From a virus: 41,214 nt of DNA. Location: positions 1 to 41,214 of the IMG/VR virus record IMGVR_UViG_3300050015_000175; one strand, given 5' to 3'. The position numbers were made by a program, and so were the translations under genes. Shown here piece by piece: positions 1-9,546 of this stretch (its first letter is position 1; each line of letters begins with the position of its first letter). The notes under the pieces are model-generated. The model saw nothing but the letters and a program-made list of their open reading frames with translations, did not search any database and had not been told where the DNA came from.

Positions 1-127
1 GGCGGCATATTAGGGGCTACAGCGGCACGAAAACAGATAGATGCACAGATGGCACAAGTAGCGGCAAATAAGCCACAACCAATAATTAGACAGTCAACTC
101 TTGCAGATAAAACCGCAAAACTTTTAC
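1..127. repeat. Terminal direct repeat, left copy
   Basis: The first 127 bases are identical to the last 127 bases. A length of exactly 127 equals a common maximum assembler k-mer, so this is most simply the overlap left when a circular contig is linearised, not a biological terminal repeat. The reading frame continues cleanly across the join, which confirms circularity. Confidence 0.95.
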
Positions 128-3100
128 CTAATAATTATGCTAATTACAGTGAGAACTTCAACTCAAAAGGCGAAAAGGCTATGGGCGGTTATACACCTTT
201 AGGCGAAAGACTTTTAAGTATACCAATATCCTTAGGGAATACAATCAGTGCCCCTGCTACAACCTTACGTGCGGCTATTCCTATGGCTACAGACAGGTTC
301 GGTAGCGTTTCAAAATCAGATGGATATTATAGTTTAATGAATATGATATCTGATTTATCGGGGAAAAATGTTGATAAAGCAATTCAAAGTGTTCCTGGTA
401 TTGGCGGAGGGCTTGACATTGCGGCTAATATCGTGGGTGATACATTAACAGACCCCACAAGCATAATCGGTGCACAGGGCATAGGAAATGCAAGGCAATT
501 ATTTAAAATAGGTAAAGCAGGAGCGTTAGAAGATGCTCTAAATAGTGCAACAAGTGTTAAAAGGGCGGCAGAATTAGCGAGTGCAAGTAAATTGTTTAAT
601 GGGAGCAAAGCAGTTTTAGCGACAAATGTTGTTAAAAGCACTACTCCTATTCTTGAAAATGGTAAACGTTTTGATAATGTTGTTGAAAGAAATCTTGGCG
701 AGGCAGCAGTACAGCCCTCTACAGCCCTCCCTAACACCCTATTGCCAAAAGCGGATAACATAGGGGTAAAGGTGGAAAACCCCTCTACGGTGGCACAGAG
801 CGTGTCACAAGATAACGCTACAGGTTTTGGTAAAAATACAGTTGGTGCAGGAGAAAGTCAATTCCCTTATAAGGAAAAGGTATCTGAATTTTATAATAAC
901 ACTATTCACAACACCAATATTCTTGATGATGTTGCAAAGCAAAACCTTAATGCAACGGACTTTACAAATCCAGTCGTGTCCGAAAATCAAAGCTTATTAG
1001 AGGCAAAGCAAAGACTACAAGTTGATTTTGAGGGCGAAGTTGCAGACTTAGGGCAGGCGAATAGAGGGCTTGTGGGTTCCGCTGATGTTGATACCGCAAT
1101 GGGTATTTTAGGCGATTATGGCGATAAACTTTCTAAGTCGGAAAACGCTGTTGAAGAAATGGCAAACAAAGAAGAATTTGCGACTTGGGCGAAAAATGTA
1201 GGGCAAAAAGCTCACGAAGGTGGTCAAGTATTACAGGGGTTTGCAAAATACACACGCACATCAGAGGGCAAAGTTGTTGAAGAAATTAACAAACTTGAAA
1301 ATGCTAATCGAAAACTAACTGATAAGGTTGACGAACTCGGCAATACTGCTAAAACTCCTTTAGGCAAAAAGATTGATGAAGAAACAAAAGTTGCTAAAAC
1401 TGCGGTAGATGGCGTTAAAGAACGTGCTGCAAAACAAGTTGACAGCGAAATTAAGCCAGAGGAACTACTTGCAAAAAAAGTTGACAATACCTTAAAGGTC
1501 GAGAATGCTAAAAAATCAAATGCAATTCAAGACATGGTAAATGAACTTTTCAAATCTGCTAAAGAAAGTCCTTTACCCGAACAGCTAAAAGCTACGCCTA
1601 AAGACCCAGTCGAATATCTAAAGCAAGCTATCCAAAACAAGGCTCAATATGGTGATGTGTGGGAAAAGGCAAAGATAATTTTAAAAGAGAAATATGCAGG
1701 TGACACCGAAATATCCAGTATTTTAGAGGATTATTTTAACAAAGGAATTATACCGCCTTACTCAAATGCAACTCTAAACAGTAGCGTCAATGCTTCTATG
1801 AAAAGCCTTGCACAGGTTCTTACCGATATCGCAAAGTCTACAAGTGGCGATAAAAAGAAATCGTTAGAGCAACTAACACAATATTTAGTTGACCGTACAG
1901 GTGCTACAGGTGAAGATGCCACGCTACTTGCAAAGAAAATACAATCACGCTTTGATGAACTTGTCTCTTTAAAAAGTAAAACTATTCTAACGAATCTACT
2001 TAAACCGTCAAGTGGTGGCACAGTTAAAAAGACAATGCTTGATAAAGTGCAAGAATTGGGCAATTTAGGGGCGTTTGATGATGCCTCAATTGCGGATTTA
2101 ATAAAAGAAAAATACGGTTTAGGCACTCTTAACAGTGATGATGTTGCAAGAATCTATGAGTTAATGCAAAAATCAGCGACAGAAACAGACGATTACATGA
2201 AACGAGTTTATGCCGCTAAAGCCTCGCAGGTAGTAGGGAATAAATTACCGTCAACTTTGCGTGATAAGGTTTTAGCATTGCGCAGAATACCGATGTTGTT
2301 AAGTCCTAAAACACTTTTTTCACACAATGCACTTGGCAATGTTACTTATAGTACACTTGAAGATACAAAGGATGTTCCGGGTGCAATAATCGACAGACTT
2401 GTATCAATTAAAACAGGTGTAAGAACAACCATTACACCTTTTCACATTGAAACTATCAAGGCAAAATTGGGTGGTGCTAAAAAAGGAATAGTCGAGATAA
2501 GAAAAGATATTAAAAATGGTGTGGATACTTCGCCAACAGCTCATGAGTACAACAATAAGAAAGTATTTAAAAATAGTATTGGTAACGCATTAGACACTAT
2601 TTTAAACAAAGGGCTGCAAGTTGGTGATAGACCTGTTTATCAAGCGGCACTACAGAGTAGAATGACAGAGCTAAAAATACTCGGCAGGGATATTACAGAT
2701 GTAAATGTTCAGGCAGAAGCTAAACTACTTGCTTTAGAGAGAGTTTTTCAAAATGATAGTGCATTAAGTAAAAAGGCTATGGCTTTACGAGAATCATTGG
2801 GGGTGTTTGGGGATATAACAATGCCCTTTGCACAGACACCATCTAATATATTCGATAAACTTTTAGACTATTCGCCTTATGGGCTTTACCGTTCAGTTAA
2901 ACTTTGGGGTAAAGTTGGGGAATCAGCTTGGAGTCAGAAGCGTTTTGTTGATACGTTAAGCAGAACGCTCACAGGCGGCGGCATATTGATGTTCGGCTAC
3001 ACTCTTGCATCAAAAGGAATAATCACAGGCAAGCAAAACTCAAACCCTAAAGTAGCAGCGGCGGACAGATTAGCAGGAAAACAGCCTTATTCTATTTTTA

Positions 3101-3909
3101 TCGGCGGCAAAAGCTATACTTTCGCTTGGCTTACCCCTGTTGGCAGTTTGTTAGCGGCCGCGGCGGATGCTTATAATGGTGGGCAAAGCAAGGGTGATGT
3201 ATTAGGCAAGGCTTTAGCAGGTGTTGGCGGCGGCATTAACGCATTTTTCCAACAATCTTATTTAGTGGGGTTAAGCGATATGCTAAGTGGCTATGACCCC
3301 TCACAAGGAATAATCAATACTATTGCAGGGGTTCCAGCACAGTTTATGCCTGCTATAGGAAGTTCAGCGGCAAAGGTTATTGACCCTTATCAGCGCAATA
3401 TAAAAGATGCTAACCCTTTATTGTCAGCAGGCAAACAAGTAATAGCTAAAATACCAGGTGCAAGTACGTTGCTTCCGGCAAAGATAGATTCATTCGGTCA
3501 ACCAATAAAGAACTTTCAAGGTCGGTCAGTAGGTTCAAACATTGCAGAATCGTTTATATCGCCCGGCTACTTAGGTGAAAATCAGCAAACTCCGGCTGAT
3601 AAAGAACTATACAGGCTATATCAATCAACAGGTGATTCGTCAACATGGGCGAGCCCGTCATCAAAAGAAGTTGTAAGTGGTAGCAAAACTTACACCATGA
3701 CCGATGCGGAATATACCAAGTATCAACAAACAATGGGTACAGCATCACAAAATGCAATTACACGCTTACTTAACAATTCAGCTTACAAAAGGTCAAAGGA
3801 TTATATAAAAGGAGCTACACCCGACAAATTAGGCATGATTACAAAAGCTTATGCAACAGCTAAACAAGTAGCAACAGCAGAATTTTTAAAAAGCAGGGGG
3901 GTTAAATAG
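1..3909 (+). CDS. Internal virion / DNA-ejection protein, 3' part (gene crosses the circle junction)
   Basis: The frame is open from base 1. The true start is the ATG at 40917, giving a 1359-residue protein once the circle is closed. Its length, its position after the 715- and 309-residue tail proteins and before the fibres, and the long Ala/Lys/Glu-rich helical middle suggest an ejected internal virion protein comparable in size to T7 gp16 or the P22 ejection proteins. I see no lysozyme or transglycosylase motif. Two hydrophobic Gly/Ala-rich stretches encoded near 2970-3030 and 3110-3260 could insert in the host membrane. The stop overlaps the next gene's GTG by one base. The assignment is from context and size; no family signature was recognised. 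Confidence 0.65.
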   Translation, partial: GGILGATAARKQIDAQMAQVAANKPQPIIRQSTLADKTAKLLPNNYANYSENFNSKGEKAMGGYTPLGERLLSIPISLGNTISAPATTLRAAIPMATDRFGSVSKSDGYYSLMNMISDLSGKNVDKAIQSVPGIGGGLDIAANIVGDTLTDPTSIIGAQGIGNARQLFKIGKAGALEDALNSATSVKRAAELASASKLFNGSKAVLATNVVKSTTPILENGKRFDNVVERNLGEAAVQPSTALPNTLLPKADNIGVKVENPSTVAQSVSQDNATGFGKNTVGAGESQFPYKEKVSEFYNNTIHNTNILDDVAKQNLNATDFTNPVVSENQSLLEAKQRLQVDFEGEVADLGQANRGLVGSADVDTAMGILGDYGDKLSKSENAVEEMANKEEFATWAKNVGQKAHEGGQVLQGFAKYTRTSEGKVVEEINKLENANRKLTDKVDELGNTAKTPLGKKIDEETKVAKTAVDGVKERAAKQVDSEIKPEELLAKKVDNTLKVENAKKSNAIQDMVNELFKSAKESPLPEQLKATPKDPVEYLKQAIQNKAQYGDVWEKAKIILKEKYAGDTEISSILEDYFNKGIIPPYSNATLNSSVNASMKSLAQVLTDIAKSTSGDKKKSLEQLTQYLVDRTGATGEDATLLAKKIQSRFDELVSLKSKTILTNLLKPSSGGTVKKTMLDKVQELGNLGAFDDASIADLIKEKYGLGTLNSDDVARIYELMQKSATETDDYMKRVYAAKASQVVGNKLPSTLRDKVLALRRIPMLLSPKTLFSHNALGNVTYSTLEDTKDVPGAIIDRLVSIKTGVRTTITPFHIETIKAKLGGAKKGIVEIRKDIKNGVDTSPTAHEYNNKKVFKNSIGNALDTILNKGLQVGDRPVYQAALQSRMTELKILGRDITDVNVQAEAKLLALERVFQNDSALSKKAMALRESLGVFGDITMPFAQTPSNIFDKLLDYSPYGLYRSVKLWGKVGESAWSQKRFVDTLSRTLTGGGILMFGYTLASKGIITGKQNSNPKVAAADRLAGKQPYSIFIGGKSYTFAWLTPVGSLLAAAADAYNGGQSKGDVLGKALAGVGGGINAFFQQSYLVGLSDMLSGYDPSQGIINTIAGVPAQFMPAIGSSAAKVIDPYQRNIKDANPLLSAGKQVIAKIPGASTLLPAKIDSFGQPIKNFQGRSVGSNIAESFISPGYLGENQQTPADKELYRLYQSTGDSSTWASPSSKEVVSGSKTYTMTDAEYTKYQQTMGTASQNAITRLLNNSAYKRSKDYIKGATPDKLGMITKAYATAKQVATAEFLKSRGVK

Positions 3910-4715
3910 TGAAAACTCAATATGTCCCCGAAACACGGAAAACGCTTGTATGGAATGGCAGGTCATGGCAGATACAACAAGTTAATGCCGATTGGAACTC
4001 TACAAGCGGTGACAGCCTAATATTGAATAAGCCTATTGTTTTAAACGGTGTAAAAGGTGATACAGGAGCAACAGGGTTAACAGGTGCTACAGGTCCACAA
4101 GGCGTTAAGGGTGATACTGGCAGTCAAGGTATACAGGGTATTCAAGGCGCAAAGGGAGATACAGGAGCAACAGGAGCAAACGGCACAAATGGCACTAATG
4201 GCGCTGATGGTATAGGAACAGCCTCATCCGTTGGAACGCTTATAAATTCCCTTACAGCCAAGACAACCCCCGTTGATGCGGATATGGTTGGATTAATGGA
4301 TTCAGCCGCAAGCAATATATGGAAAAAGTTATCTTGGGCAAATATAAAAGTTGCTCTAAAAAGTTATTTTGATACACTTTATTCTGCGATTACACAGCCC
4401 TCGTGGACTGCTCCTGCTCTTCAAGGCACATGGGTTTATTATGGTACTTACACTACACCGGGATATTATAAAGACACAATCGGAGAGGTACATCTAAAGG
4501 GAATGGTCAAAAGTGGAGTAACAGGTGCAATATTTATTCTTCCGGTAGGATGTAGACCTTTAGAATCGCATAGTTTTGCCACTATAAGTTATGACGGAAC
4601 TAATCAAGTAGTGGCATTTATTGAAGTCCGTGCAAGCAATGGGTATGTGATGCAGCAAGGTGGCGGCACTAATTATCTATCACTTGATGGCATTACATTT
4701 AAGGCAGAACAATAA
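3909..4715 (+). CDS. Collagen-like tail fibre protein
   Basis: This 268-residue protein starts at a GTG that overlaps the upstream stop (TAGTG), so it is translationally coupled to the ejection protein. Residues about 48-98 are Gly-X-Y triplets rich in Thr, Ala, Asp and Gln, which form a collagen-like triple-helical stalk. The C-terminal 100 residues are Gly/Tyr/Thr-rich and resemble a beta-structured receptor-binding tip. The N-terminal 45 residues, with a WNGRSWQ segment, would attach to the virion. It is expected to form a homotrimeric fibre that contacts the cell wall. The collagen repeat is seen directly; the adhesion role is inferred from position and architecture. Confidence 0.8.
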   Translation: MKTQYVPETRKTLVWNGRSWQIQQVNADWNSTSGDSLILNKPIVLNGVKGDTGATGLTGATGPQGVKGDTGSQGIQGIQGAKGDTGATGANGTNGTNGADGIGTASSVGTLINSLTAKTTPVDADMVGLMDSAASNIWKKLSWANIKVALKSYFDTLYSAITQPSWTAPALQGTWVYYGTYTTPGYYKDTIGEVHLKGMVKSGVTGAIFILPVGCRPLESHSFATISYDGTNQVVAFIEVRASNGYVMQQGGGTNYLSLDGITFKAEQ

Positions 4716-4727
4716 GGAGGTTTACAA

Positions 4728-6875
4728 ATGTCTATATTACATAAAACAATAAGCTTAACCGTATTGGGTAACACACTCACTGTCATGGACGGTATGACAG
4801 GATTACCAACAACCGATGCAGGGGTGCAGGGCGAACATGGGGCAACAATGCTTCACGTTGCCATACCCACCGATTGGCAGGACTTGACGGTCAGATTAAA
4901 GGTCATAGCCTCAAATGGAGCTTATGACGAAAGCGACTTGCCTGTTGATAATGTAATAAATATGTATTTAAGGCAGGGCGTAACGATTCCGGGCAATCTG
5001 GTTGTGTCTTTAGTTGGTTCAGGTTCTGACGGAGTTAGAAAAACGGCTGATTGCAAAACTTTAAGGATTATGACAAGCGCAATAGAAGTTGAATTAGTAA
5101 ATCGCAATTACCCTTATCCCATTAAGCACTTAACAAGTTCGGGCGGTGTAGTTGTTGAACAAACTTCAAATGATACATGGAATGTTGATGCTTCGGGGTT
5201 TGGCGGTGATATGGCACACGCCAATTATGCGAATGGCAGCGGTGAGGCGAATATAAACAAGGTCGATAATGCGATTCATGCAGATAAAGCCTCTGATACT
5301 GCGCCATATTCTCAACTTGAAAATAGAATCAATGACAAAGTGGATAAAAACAGTTCTGGGCAAGTTACATATGGAATGTTAGCGCAAGACGTACGCACTC
5401 AATTTACAGGCGGCAATACTGCAATTGTCGGTGTGGATGCAGTAGGAACAGAGAATCTTTCGGATGGTGCTGTCGCACCTGAAAAAACATCATTTTTTGA
5501 TATAAGCCCAAATTTATTCAATATTGATACAATTATACCTTTATCATATGTTGATGAAAGTACTGGGGCAATATTAAGCCACACAAGTTATTATGCAACT
5601 GATTTTATACCAGTTTCCTCGGGTTTGCAGTATACAAGAACATATGCTAACGCTAAATCGTATGCTTTTTATAATGTAAGTAAAACTTTTATTTCAGCGG
5701 GTAGTTCATCATTATCTACAATTACAATGCCATCAACTGCGGCATATATACGGCTAACAATAGAGCCGTCTCTTTTACAATATTATCAATTTGTAAACGC
5801 TACGTCATTATCTTCATATCAACCTTATTATAAAAGATTGTTATATTCAGCAATGCCTTTTGAAATTACACATAGAAGTTTAAACCTTTTTAATGCCGCA
5901 ACAATTACCTTATTATCAGCATTAGATGAAACGACAGGCGCGGTAATTAGTCATGCAAGTTATTGTGTTTCAGATTTTATACCTGTAATAGTGGGTATGC
6001 AGTATATAAGAACATATAATACACCCTTATATTGGGTATTTTACGATTCTGCAAAAGTTCTTATTGCTATTACTATTGCCGCAAATGCCACAGCCCCCAC
6101 AAATGCCGTATATATGAGGGTAACTATATCACCCGATATATTATTAAACTATCAAATTCAATCGGGAACTGTATTATCAACTTATGAGCCATATGGTCAA
6201 ATTCAGCAAATAGAAGTGAACAAAGCTAATATAGATATTTTAACATCAAAACTTCATGGTAGGCTTACAGGTAAAAAAGCTAATTTCTTAGGTGACAGTA
6301 TCACCTGGGGATATAGTCCTGTTGATGATGGCAGTCAATTAGCAAATCCTTTCCCAACTCTTGTCGGTACAAACTTAGGCCTTAGCACTGTCCGCAACTA
6401 TGGTGTGTCTGGTTCAACAATGTCCGGTACAACCGGAACGTCAAAATTTGTAGATAGATATTCTGGTATGGATAGCGACGCTGATTTAATATTTGTTTTA
6501 GGTGGTACGAATGACTGGGCGTTAAGTTATCTAATTGGTACAATTTCAGATACATCATCAAGTACTTTTTATGGGGCTTTAAATGTTTTAGTGACAGGAT
6601 TACTAAATAAATATCCAACGCAAACTATTGTTTTAAGTACTCCTATGCATAGACAAGGCGATACTGCAAATTTAGATTTAATAAATTATCGCAATGCAAT
6701 TATTAATATTGGTGCAAAATATGGTATTTCTGTATTAGATTTATATGCTACAAGTGGATTTTATCCAGACAATGCTACAAATTATACTGCAATTTGTCCA
6801 GATGGTAGACATCCAAATGCCGCAGGACATATTAAATTAGCAAATAGGATAAGCGGTTTTTTAACAACTTTATAA
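4728..6875 (+). CDS. Receptor-binding protein: BppU-like N-terminus, SGNH/GDSL hydrolase C-terminus
   Basis: This 715-residue protein has a strong RBS (AAGGAGG) ahead of its ATG. The first 130 residues resemble the N-terminal domain of baseplate upper proteins of Gram-positive phages. Two related beta-rich segments follow (around residues 260-380 and 385-495, each beginning with a similar SLNLFNAATIT/SPNLFNIDTII phrase), so there is an internal duplication. The C-terminal 200 residues are an SGNH hydrolase: block I GDSITWG near residue 522, block III GGTNDW near 591, and the catalytic Asp/His in DGRHPNAAGH near 691. It probably deacylates or trims host surface glycopolymer during adsorption. 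Confidence 0.82.
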   Translation: MSILHKTISLTVLGNTLTVMDGMTGLPTTDAGVQGEHGATMLHVAIPTDWQDLTVRLKVIASNGAYDESDLPVDNVINMYLRQGVTIPGNLVVSLVGSGSDGVRKTADCKTLRIMTSAIEVELVNRNYPYPIKHLTSSGGVVVEQTSNDTWNVDASGFGGDMAHANYANGSGEANINKVDNAIHADKASDTAPYSQLENRINDKVDKNSSGQVTYGMLAQDVRTQFTGGNTAIVGVDAVGTENLSDGAVAPEKTSFFDISPNLFNIDTIIPLSYVDESTGAILSHTSYYATDFIPVSSGLQYTRTYANAKSYAFYNVSKTFISAGSSSLSTITMPSTAAYIRLTIEPSLLQYYQFVNATSLSSYQPYYKRLLYSAMPFEITHRSLNLFNAATITLLSALDETTGAVISHASYCVSDFIPVIVGMQYIRTYNTPLYWVFYDSAKVLIAITIAANATAPTNAVYMRVTISPDILLNYQIQSGTVLSTYEPYGQIQQIEVNKANIDILTSKLHGRLTGKKANFLGDSITWGYSPVDDGSQLANPFPTLVGTNLGLSTVRNYGVSGSTMSGTTGTSKFVDRYSGMDSDADLIFVLGGTNDWALSYLIGTISDTSSSTFYGALNVLVTGLLNKYPTQTIVLSTPMHRQGDTANLDLINYRNAIINIGAKYGISVLDLYATSGFYPDNATNYTAICPDGRHPNAAGHIKLANRISGFLTTL

Positions 6876-6906
6876 TAATCGACAGTCAAATTAAAGGGAG
6901 GTCAAC

Positions 6907-7743
6907 ATGAAAATCAAAGACATATCCCAGTATGACACAAGCACAGATTTTTTGCAGCATGACGGTTTCATCATTCGAGCAATTCGCACAAATGGTTTAC
7001 TTGACACATCGCTTGATACACATATAAACGGTGCAAAAACAGCAAACAAACCATACGGATTTTATTTCTACATAAATTTCAAGCGTAATTTACAAGCGCA
7101 GATAAATGTAATCAATAACTTTTTAGCAAGTCATCCTTGTGCTTTACGCCCTGCAATAGACATAGAAAGGGACAGTTACGATAATAGTGTTGTACCCTCC
7201 AATATTGGCAATATCGTCAATGCGTGTCAATCCGGCGTGCCAAATTCGATGATTTATTGCAACCCCGATATGATTAAAAATTATCTCGGCAGTAATTTTA
7301 AAATTAATTATTTATGGTTGGCACAGTATGGAGTTTCACAGCCTACATTTTTTGCAAATTGTAATCATTTAGGTTGGCAGCACCGGGAAAACCCAGACGA
7401 AAATGAATTTAAGGAGGACGTACTTATGAACACTTTACCAACTGCCCTATTTATTGATGCGGCAGGGGTAGCAACAATCAAGGTTTCTGGATGGGCAACA
7501 GCGCCAACTGGCATTAACCGCATTGATATTTACCTTAACAACGAGGTTAGTCCTCGGGCAAGCGCTCACACAGGGATGCCTCGTCAAGACGTAGCGGACA
7601 ACCTTAAAAATCCAGATGCTATTAATTCTGGCTTCGATTGTGACGTGCCTTTGACAGATCTGTTTAAAGGCATACAGCAAATAAGGATTGCGGCCATTGC
7701 AAATGATAGTACAGTTGAGTGGAAAATTATTAAATTTAATTAA
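6907..7743 (+). CDS. Endolysin: GH25 lysozyme-like with C-terminal Ig-like/cell-wall domain
   Basis: This 278-residue enzyme follows GGGAGG. Residues 1-170 match a GH25 (Chalaropsis-type) muramidase: N-terminal DISQYD, the acidic catalytic strand PAIDIERD near residue 92, GFYFYINF, and a late YLWLAQYG strand. Residues about 176-278 form a separate beta domain with a VSGWA strand and a SGF segment, like the repeats found C-terminally in clostridial amidases and probably wall-binding. It cleaves peptidoglycan at the end of the lytic cycle after holin release. It lies immediately downstream of the fibre genes and upstream of three membrane-protein genes, forming the lysis cassette. Confidence 0.82.
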   Translation: MKIKDISQYDTSTDFLQHDGFIIRAIRTNGLLDTSLDTHINGAKTANKPYGFYFYINFKRNLQAQINVINNFLASHPCALRPAIDIERDSYDNSVVPSNIGNIVNACQSGVPNSMIYCNPDMIKNYLGSNFKINYLWLAQYGVSQPTFFANCNHLGWQHRENPDENEFKEDVLMNTLPTALFIDAAGVATIKVSGWATAPTGINRIDIYLNNEVSPRASAHTGMPRQDVADNLKNPDAINSGFDCDVPLTDLFKGIQQIRIAAIANDSTVEWKIIKFN

Positions 7744-7759
7744 TTGGGGGGCATGACAT

Positions 7760-8377
7760 ATGGCAGCAGTACGATTATTGCACAAACAAGGAGAAAATTA
7801 TGACAATGGTTGTGGTACAGATGGGTGTAATGTATTGCAAATTGTGGGCGTGCAAATTAATGCATTATCAGATGCACAGGAAAGCAATACGAGAAGTATT
7901 CAAACACTTATAACTGAAAAATTCGATAATATAGAAAAAAACAACATTAAAGAGTCTAATCGTATTGATGAACTGCGGAAAGGTGATATGGAGGCAGTGC
8001 GTATTGCAAACGATAGTACTGTCAAACGAGCAGAACTATTAAGTACGCAGCTAGTAGAAACTGCTGAAACAGTACGCAAAACTACGGACACATTAGCAAC
8101 TACTGTAGCAACTCAATTTAAACAAATTACCGATAGGCAAGATGAAAAGATAGCTGCTTTAGAGAGAGTAAATTGGGAAAACAGTGGTAAAGCAGGAGCA
8201 TCACCCACTCTTCAATCACTGGTGACAGAGTTGATAGCTCTCAAAAGCACTAATGATACTAATGCTGGTGTTGCTAAAGGACAACAAGTAACAAAAAATA
8301 GTTTAATAGTGATATTAACTATTGCCATTGCAGTTATTACTGTAATAATGTCACTAATAAGTTTCTTTAGGGTGTAA
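7760..8377 (+). CDS. Coiled-coil membrane-anchored lysis-cassette protein
   Basis: This 205-residue protein has a long alpha-helical, Gln/Thr/Lys/Glu-rich middle (residues about 30-140, probable coiled coil) and one C-terminal membrane span (residues about 180-202, rich in Ile/Val) ending in FFRV. The N-terminus has a CGTDGC pair. It sits between endolysin and holin. C-tail-anchored coiled-coil proteins in this position include XhlA-type holin partners, so an accessory lysis role is plausible. No specific family is recognised, so the function is inferred from position and topology. Confidence 0.7.
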   Translation: MAAVRLLHKQGENYDNGCGTDGCNVLQIVGVQINALSDAQESNTRSIQTLITEKFDNIEKNNIKESNRIDELRKGDMEAVRIANDSTVKRAELLSTQLVETAETVRKTTDTLATTVATQFKQITDRQDEKIAALERVNWENSGKAGASPTLQSLVTELIALKSTNDTNAGVAKGQQVTKNSLIVILTIAIAVITVIMSLISFFRV

Positions 8378-8382
8378 AAATC

Positions 8383-8475
8383 ATGAATAAATACGACATA
8401 ATTTCATATATTCTTACGATGATAATCGGCGTTATCCTTGTGTTATTTTTTGAAACATTAATAAATTTATTTTAG
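8383..8475 (+). CDS. 30-residue single-span membrane peptide
   Basis: This short ORF starts six bases after the preceding stop and codes for one hydrophobic helix (residues about 7-24) with an acidic residue near the end of the span. It lies between the coiled-coil protein and the holin, so it may be a small lysis regulator or second holin. No clear RBS is visible upstream and the ORF is short; translational coupling to the upstream gene would be needed. Confidence 0.45.
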   Translation: MNKYDIISYILTMIIGVILVLFFETLINLF

Positions 8476-8489
8476 AAAGAGGTATTAAA

Positions 8490-8690
8490 ATGCAAACTCA
8501 AAGCAGATGGAAGTCAGCAATTTTATGGTCAGCAATCGTAGCACAGTTAATCGCACTATTACAGCTCACAGGCGTATTTGCAAAGATGGGTTTAGATGCA
8601 GGGTATGTGGGTAATGTTTGCGCAACAGTATTGCAGTTGCTCGTTATTATTGGTATAGTTAATAATCCGAGTGATTCGCAAAAAATCTAA
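8490..8690 (+). CDS. Phage holin, LC3-type
   Basis: This 66-residue protein has two membrane spans (about 10-29 and 37-57), a short turn between them, and a C-terminal VNNPSDSQKI tail. That is the layout of small Gram-positive phage holins of the phi-LC3 (Phage_holin_1) type, which usually end their second span with a (V/N)NP or (V/D)DP motif. It has a good RBS (AGAAAGAGG). It would form the membrane lesions that let the endolysin out. It is the last gene of the late operon and is followed directly by a bidirectional terminator. Confidence 0.82.
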   Translation: MQTQSRWKSAILWSAIVAQLIALLQLTGVFAKMGLDAGYVGNVCATVLQLLVIIGIVNNPSDSQKI

Positions 8691-8700
8691 TAGAAACACA

Positions 8701-8740
8701 AAATACCCCACAGGCTCAATTACGAGTTTGTGGGGTATTT
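8701..8740. terminator. Bidirectional intrinsic terminator between lysis and lysogeny regions
   Basis: A 12-bp perfect inverted repeat (8701-8712 with 8729-8740, AAATACCCCACA and complement) is followed by a T-run on the + strand and flanked by A/T on the other side. It ends the late operon after the holin and the leftward toxin transcript, whose stop codon lies at 8742-8744. Confidence 0.88.
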
Positions 8741-8741
8741 T

Positions 8742-9212
8742 TTATATCTCTTGTTTTGTAGCCGCAGTTTCTTGTTCAGTATCAATTGAAAATATGTATT
8801 GCTCAAAATATTGCATTGTAGAATAACTGCACAGTTCTCTGTTTCTATCAACGTTAAGGTTCTGTCTTGCCTTTTTATAATCGCTTATGTATTTAATCAT
8901 TCTTTGATTAATAATGAACTCTTTCCCTTTTAAACTTTCAAATTCGTCCTGTCTAATATGAGGTTTAATATCGTTATTGAGATATTCCGGCTTTAGAACT
9001 ATAACTGCTTTAGAAAAGTCTAATCCACAACGCTCTTTTTTATTAGTCCACAGTACATGTGGGTGAGAGATATTAGAACGCAGCGGAATCGCAAAATTAA
9101 GTCCGCATATCATTGTATAGACTTGGGTATACGGTCTTTTTTCCTTCTTTTCAATTTCGTGACATTCAGAGAAATCTTCATAAAATAGTTTAGATAAAAA
9201 TTTAAACGTCAT
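8742..9212 (-). CDS. Type III toxin, TenpN/ToxN-like endoribonuclease
   Basis: This 156-residue protein reads like the TenpN branch of the ToxN/AbiQ family of type III toxins: KRPYTQVYTMICGLNFAIPL, an IRQDEF segment and the C-terminal STMQYFEQYIF, with the usual family length. These toxins cut mRNA at specific sequences and are held inactive by a pseudoknotted repeat RNA. That RNA is present immediately upstream on the same strand (9260-9350), followed by a terminator hairpin at 9232-9260 that limits toxin expression, which is the canonical type III layout. RBS AAGGA lies about nine bases upstream of the ATG. In a prophage this is most likely an abortive-infection system against other phages. 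The family call is from memory of the consensus; the adjacent RNA supports it strongly. Confidence 0.78.
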   Translation of the reverse strand: MTFKFLSKLFYEDFSECHEIEKKEKRPYTQVYTMICGLNFAIPLRSNISHPHVLWTNKKERCGLDFSKAVIVLKPEYLNNDIKPHIRQDEFESLKGKEFIINQRMIKYISDYKKARQNLNVDRNRELCSYSTMQYFEQYIFSIDTEQETAATKQEI

Positions 9213-9231
9213 TTTATTTCGTCCTTACATG

Positions 9232-9260
9232 AGAAACAGCCTCATATAGAGGCTGTTTCT
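9232..9260 (-). terminator. Hairpin between type III antitoxin RNA and toxin gene
   Basis: There are perfect 12-bp arms (9232-9243 and 9249-9260, AGAAACAGCCTC and complement) with a 5-base loop. The T-tract after it on the - strand is short, which suits the partial readthrough needed for toxin synthesis in type III systems. It lies 20 bases from the toxin start. Confidence 0.75.
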
Positions 9261-9350
9261 TCTCGGTGAGCCTTTTTTATTTTACCCTGCTCACGCCCTA
9301 TGAGCAGATCTTCTCGGTGAACTTTCTTTTTACTCACGTTCTATGAGTTC
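9260..9350 (-). repeat. Two tandem antitoxin repeat units
   Basis: Unit one spans 9311-9350 and unit two 9260-9310 (reading leftward). They share the loop TAGnnCG, an A-rich spacer and the 3' block TCACCGAGAA, and differ in stem length (5 versus 7 bp) and linker length. Divergence with preserved pairing argues that RNA structure, not sequence, is selected. Confidence 0.75.
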
Positions 9351-9400
9351 TTCTCTTTGTAGATCTCTCTACGCATGTATTATTAGCTTTTGCTATCGTC

Positions 9401-9429
9401 ATTATGCGCTTTAGAATATACGGTGTCAA
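9401..9429 (-). promoter_or_regulatory. Consensus promoter of the type III antitoxin-toxin locus
   Basis: Reading leftward: TTGACA (9424-9429), 17-bp spacer, CATAAT (9401-9406). This near-consensus sigma-70/sigma-A promoter would give strong constitutive synthesis of the antitoxin RNA, independent of the integrase operon that ends just upstream. Confidence 0.85.
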
Positions 9430-9467
9430 TAGTTTTTTTTAAAATAGGCAAATAACTTTTAAATTTA

Positions 9468-9495
9468 ACCCCACTACTCAATAGAGCGGTGGGGT
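9468..9495. terminator. Terminator after the integrase gene
   Basis: The 7-bp arms ACCCCAC (9468-9474) and GTGGGGT (9489-9495) enclose a 14-base loop. The T-rich side is better on the + strand (TATTTATTTT) than on the - strand (TTAAATTT), so it may work in both directions, insulating the integrase operon from the antitoxin promoter. Confidence 0.6.
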
Positions 9496-9546
9496 ATTTA
9501 TTTTAGTCTTCTAACATGTGTGTTCTTCTGATAAAGATTGAACAGG

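Larger units (their letters stand above)
9232..9394 (-). ncRNA. Type III antitoxin RNA (TenpI/ToxI-like)
   Basis: From a consensus promoter (9401-9429) a leftward RNA of about 160 nt would start near 9394. It contains a 5' hairpin (GTAGA-GAGA-TCTAC), two related units (9311-9350, 40 nt; 9260-9310, 51 nt) and the terminator hairpin. Each unit has a hairpin (ACTCA/TGAGT; CTGCTCA/TGAGCAG) with a loop of form TAGnnCG, an A-rich linker, then GnTC-ACC-GAGAA. The loop GAAC pairs with the downstream GTTC in the first unit, and the loop GGGC pairs with the downstream GCTC (one G-U) in the second. This is a compensated H-type pseudoknot, the fold of type III antitoxins. The toxin would cut the precursor at the unit boundaries and be bound by the released units. 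Confidence 0.75.

Noticed and set aside
384-761. Leftward open frame inside the ejection-protein gene
   Set aside because: It is an antisense shadow of a clear coding sequence, without RBS or recognisable product; the same holds for the other antisense frames across the late and early genes.
3950-4210. Short tandem DNA repeats suggestive of a CRISPR or minisatellite
   Set aside because: They code in frame for Gly-X-Y collagen triplets and vary in sequence, so they are explained by the protein.
9430-9546. attP site next to the integrase
   Set aside because: This is a likely place for it, but no inverted arms around a central dinucleotide could be defined without the attL/attR sequences.
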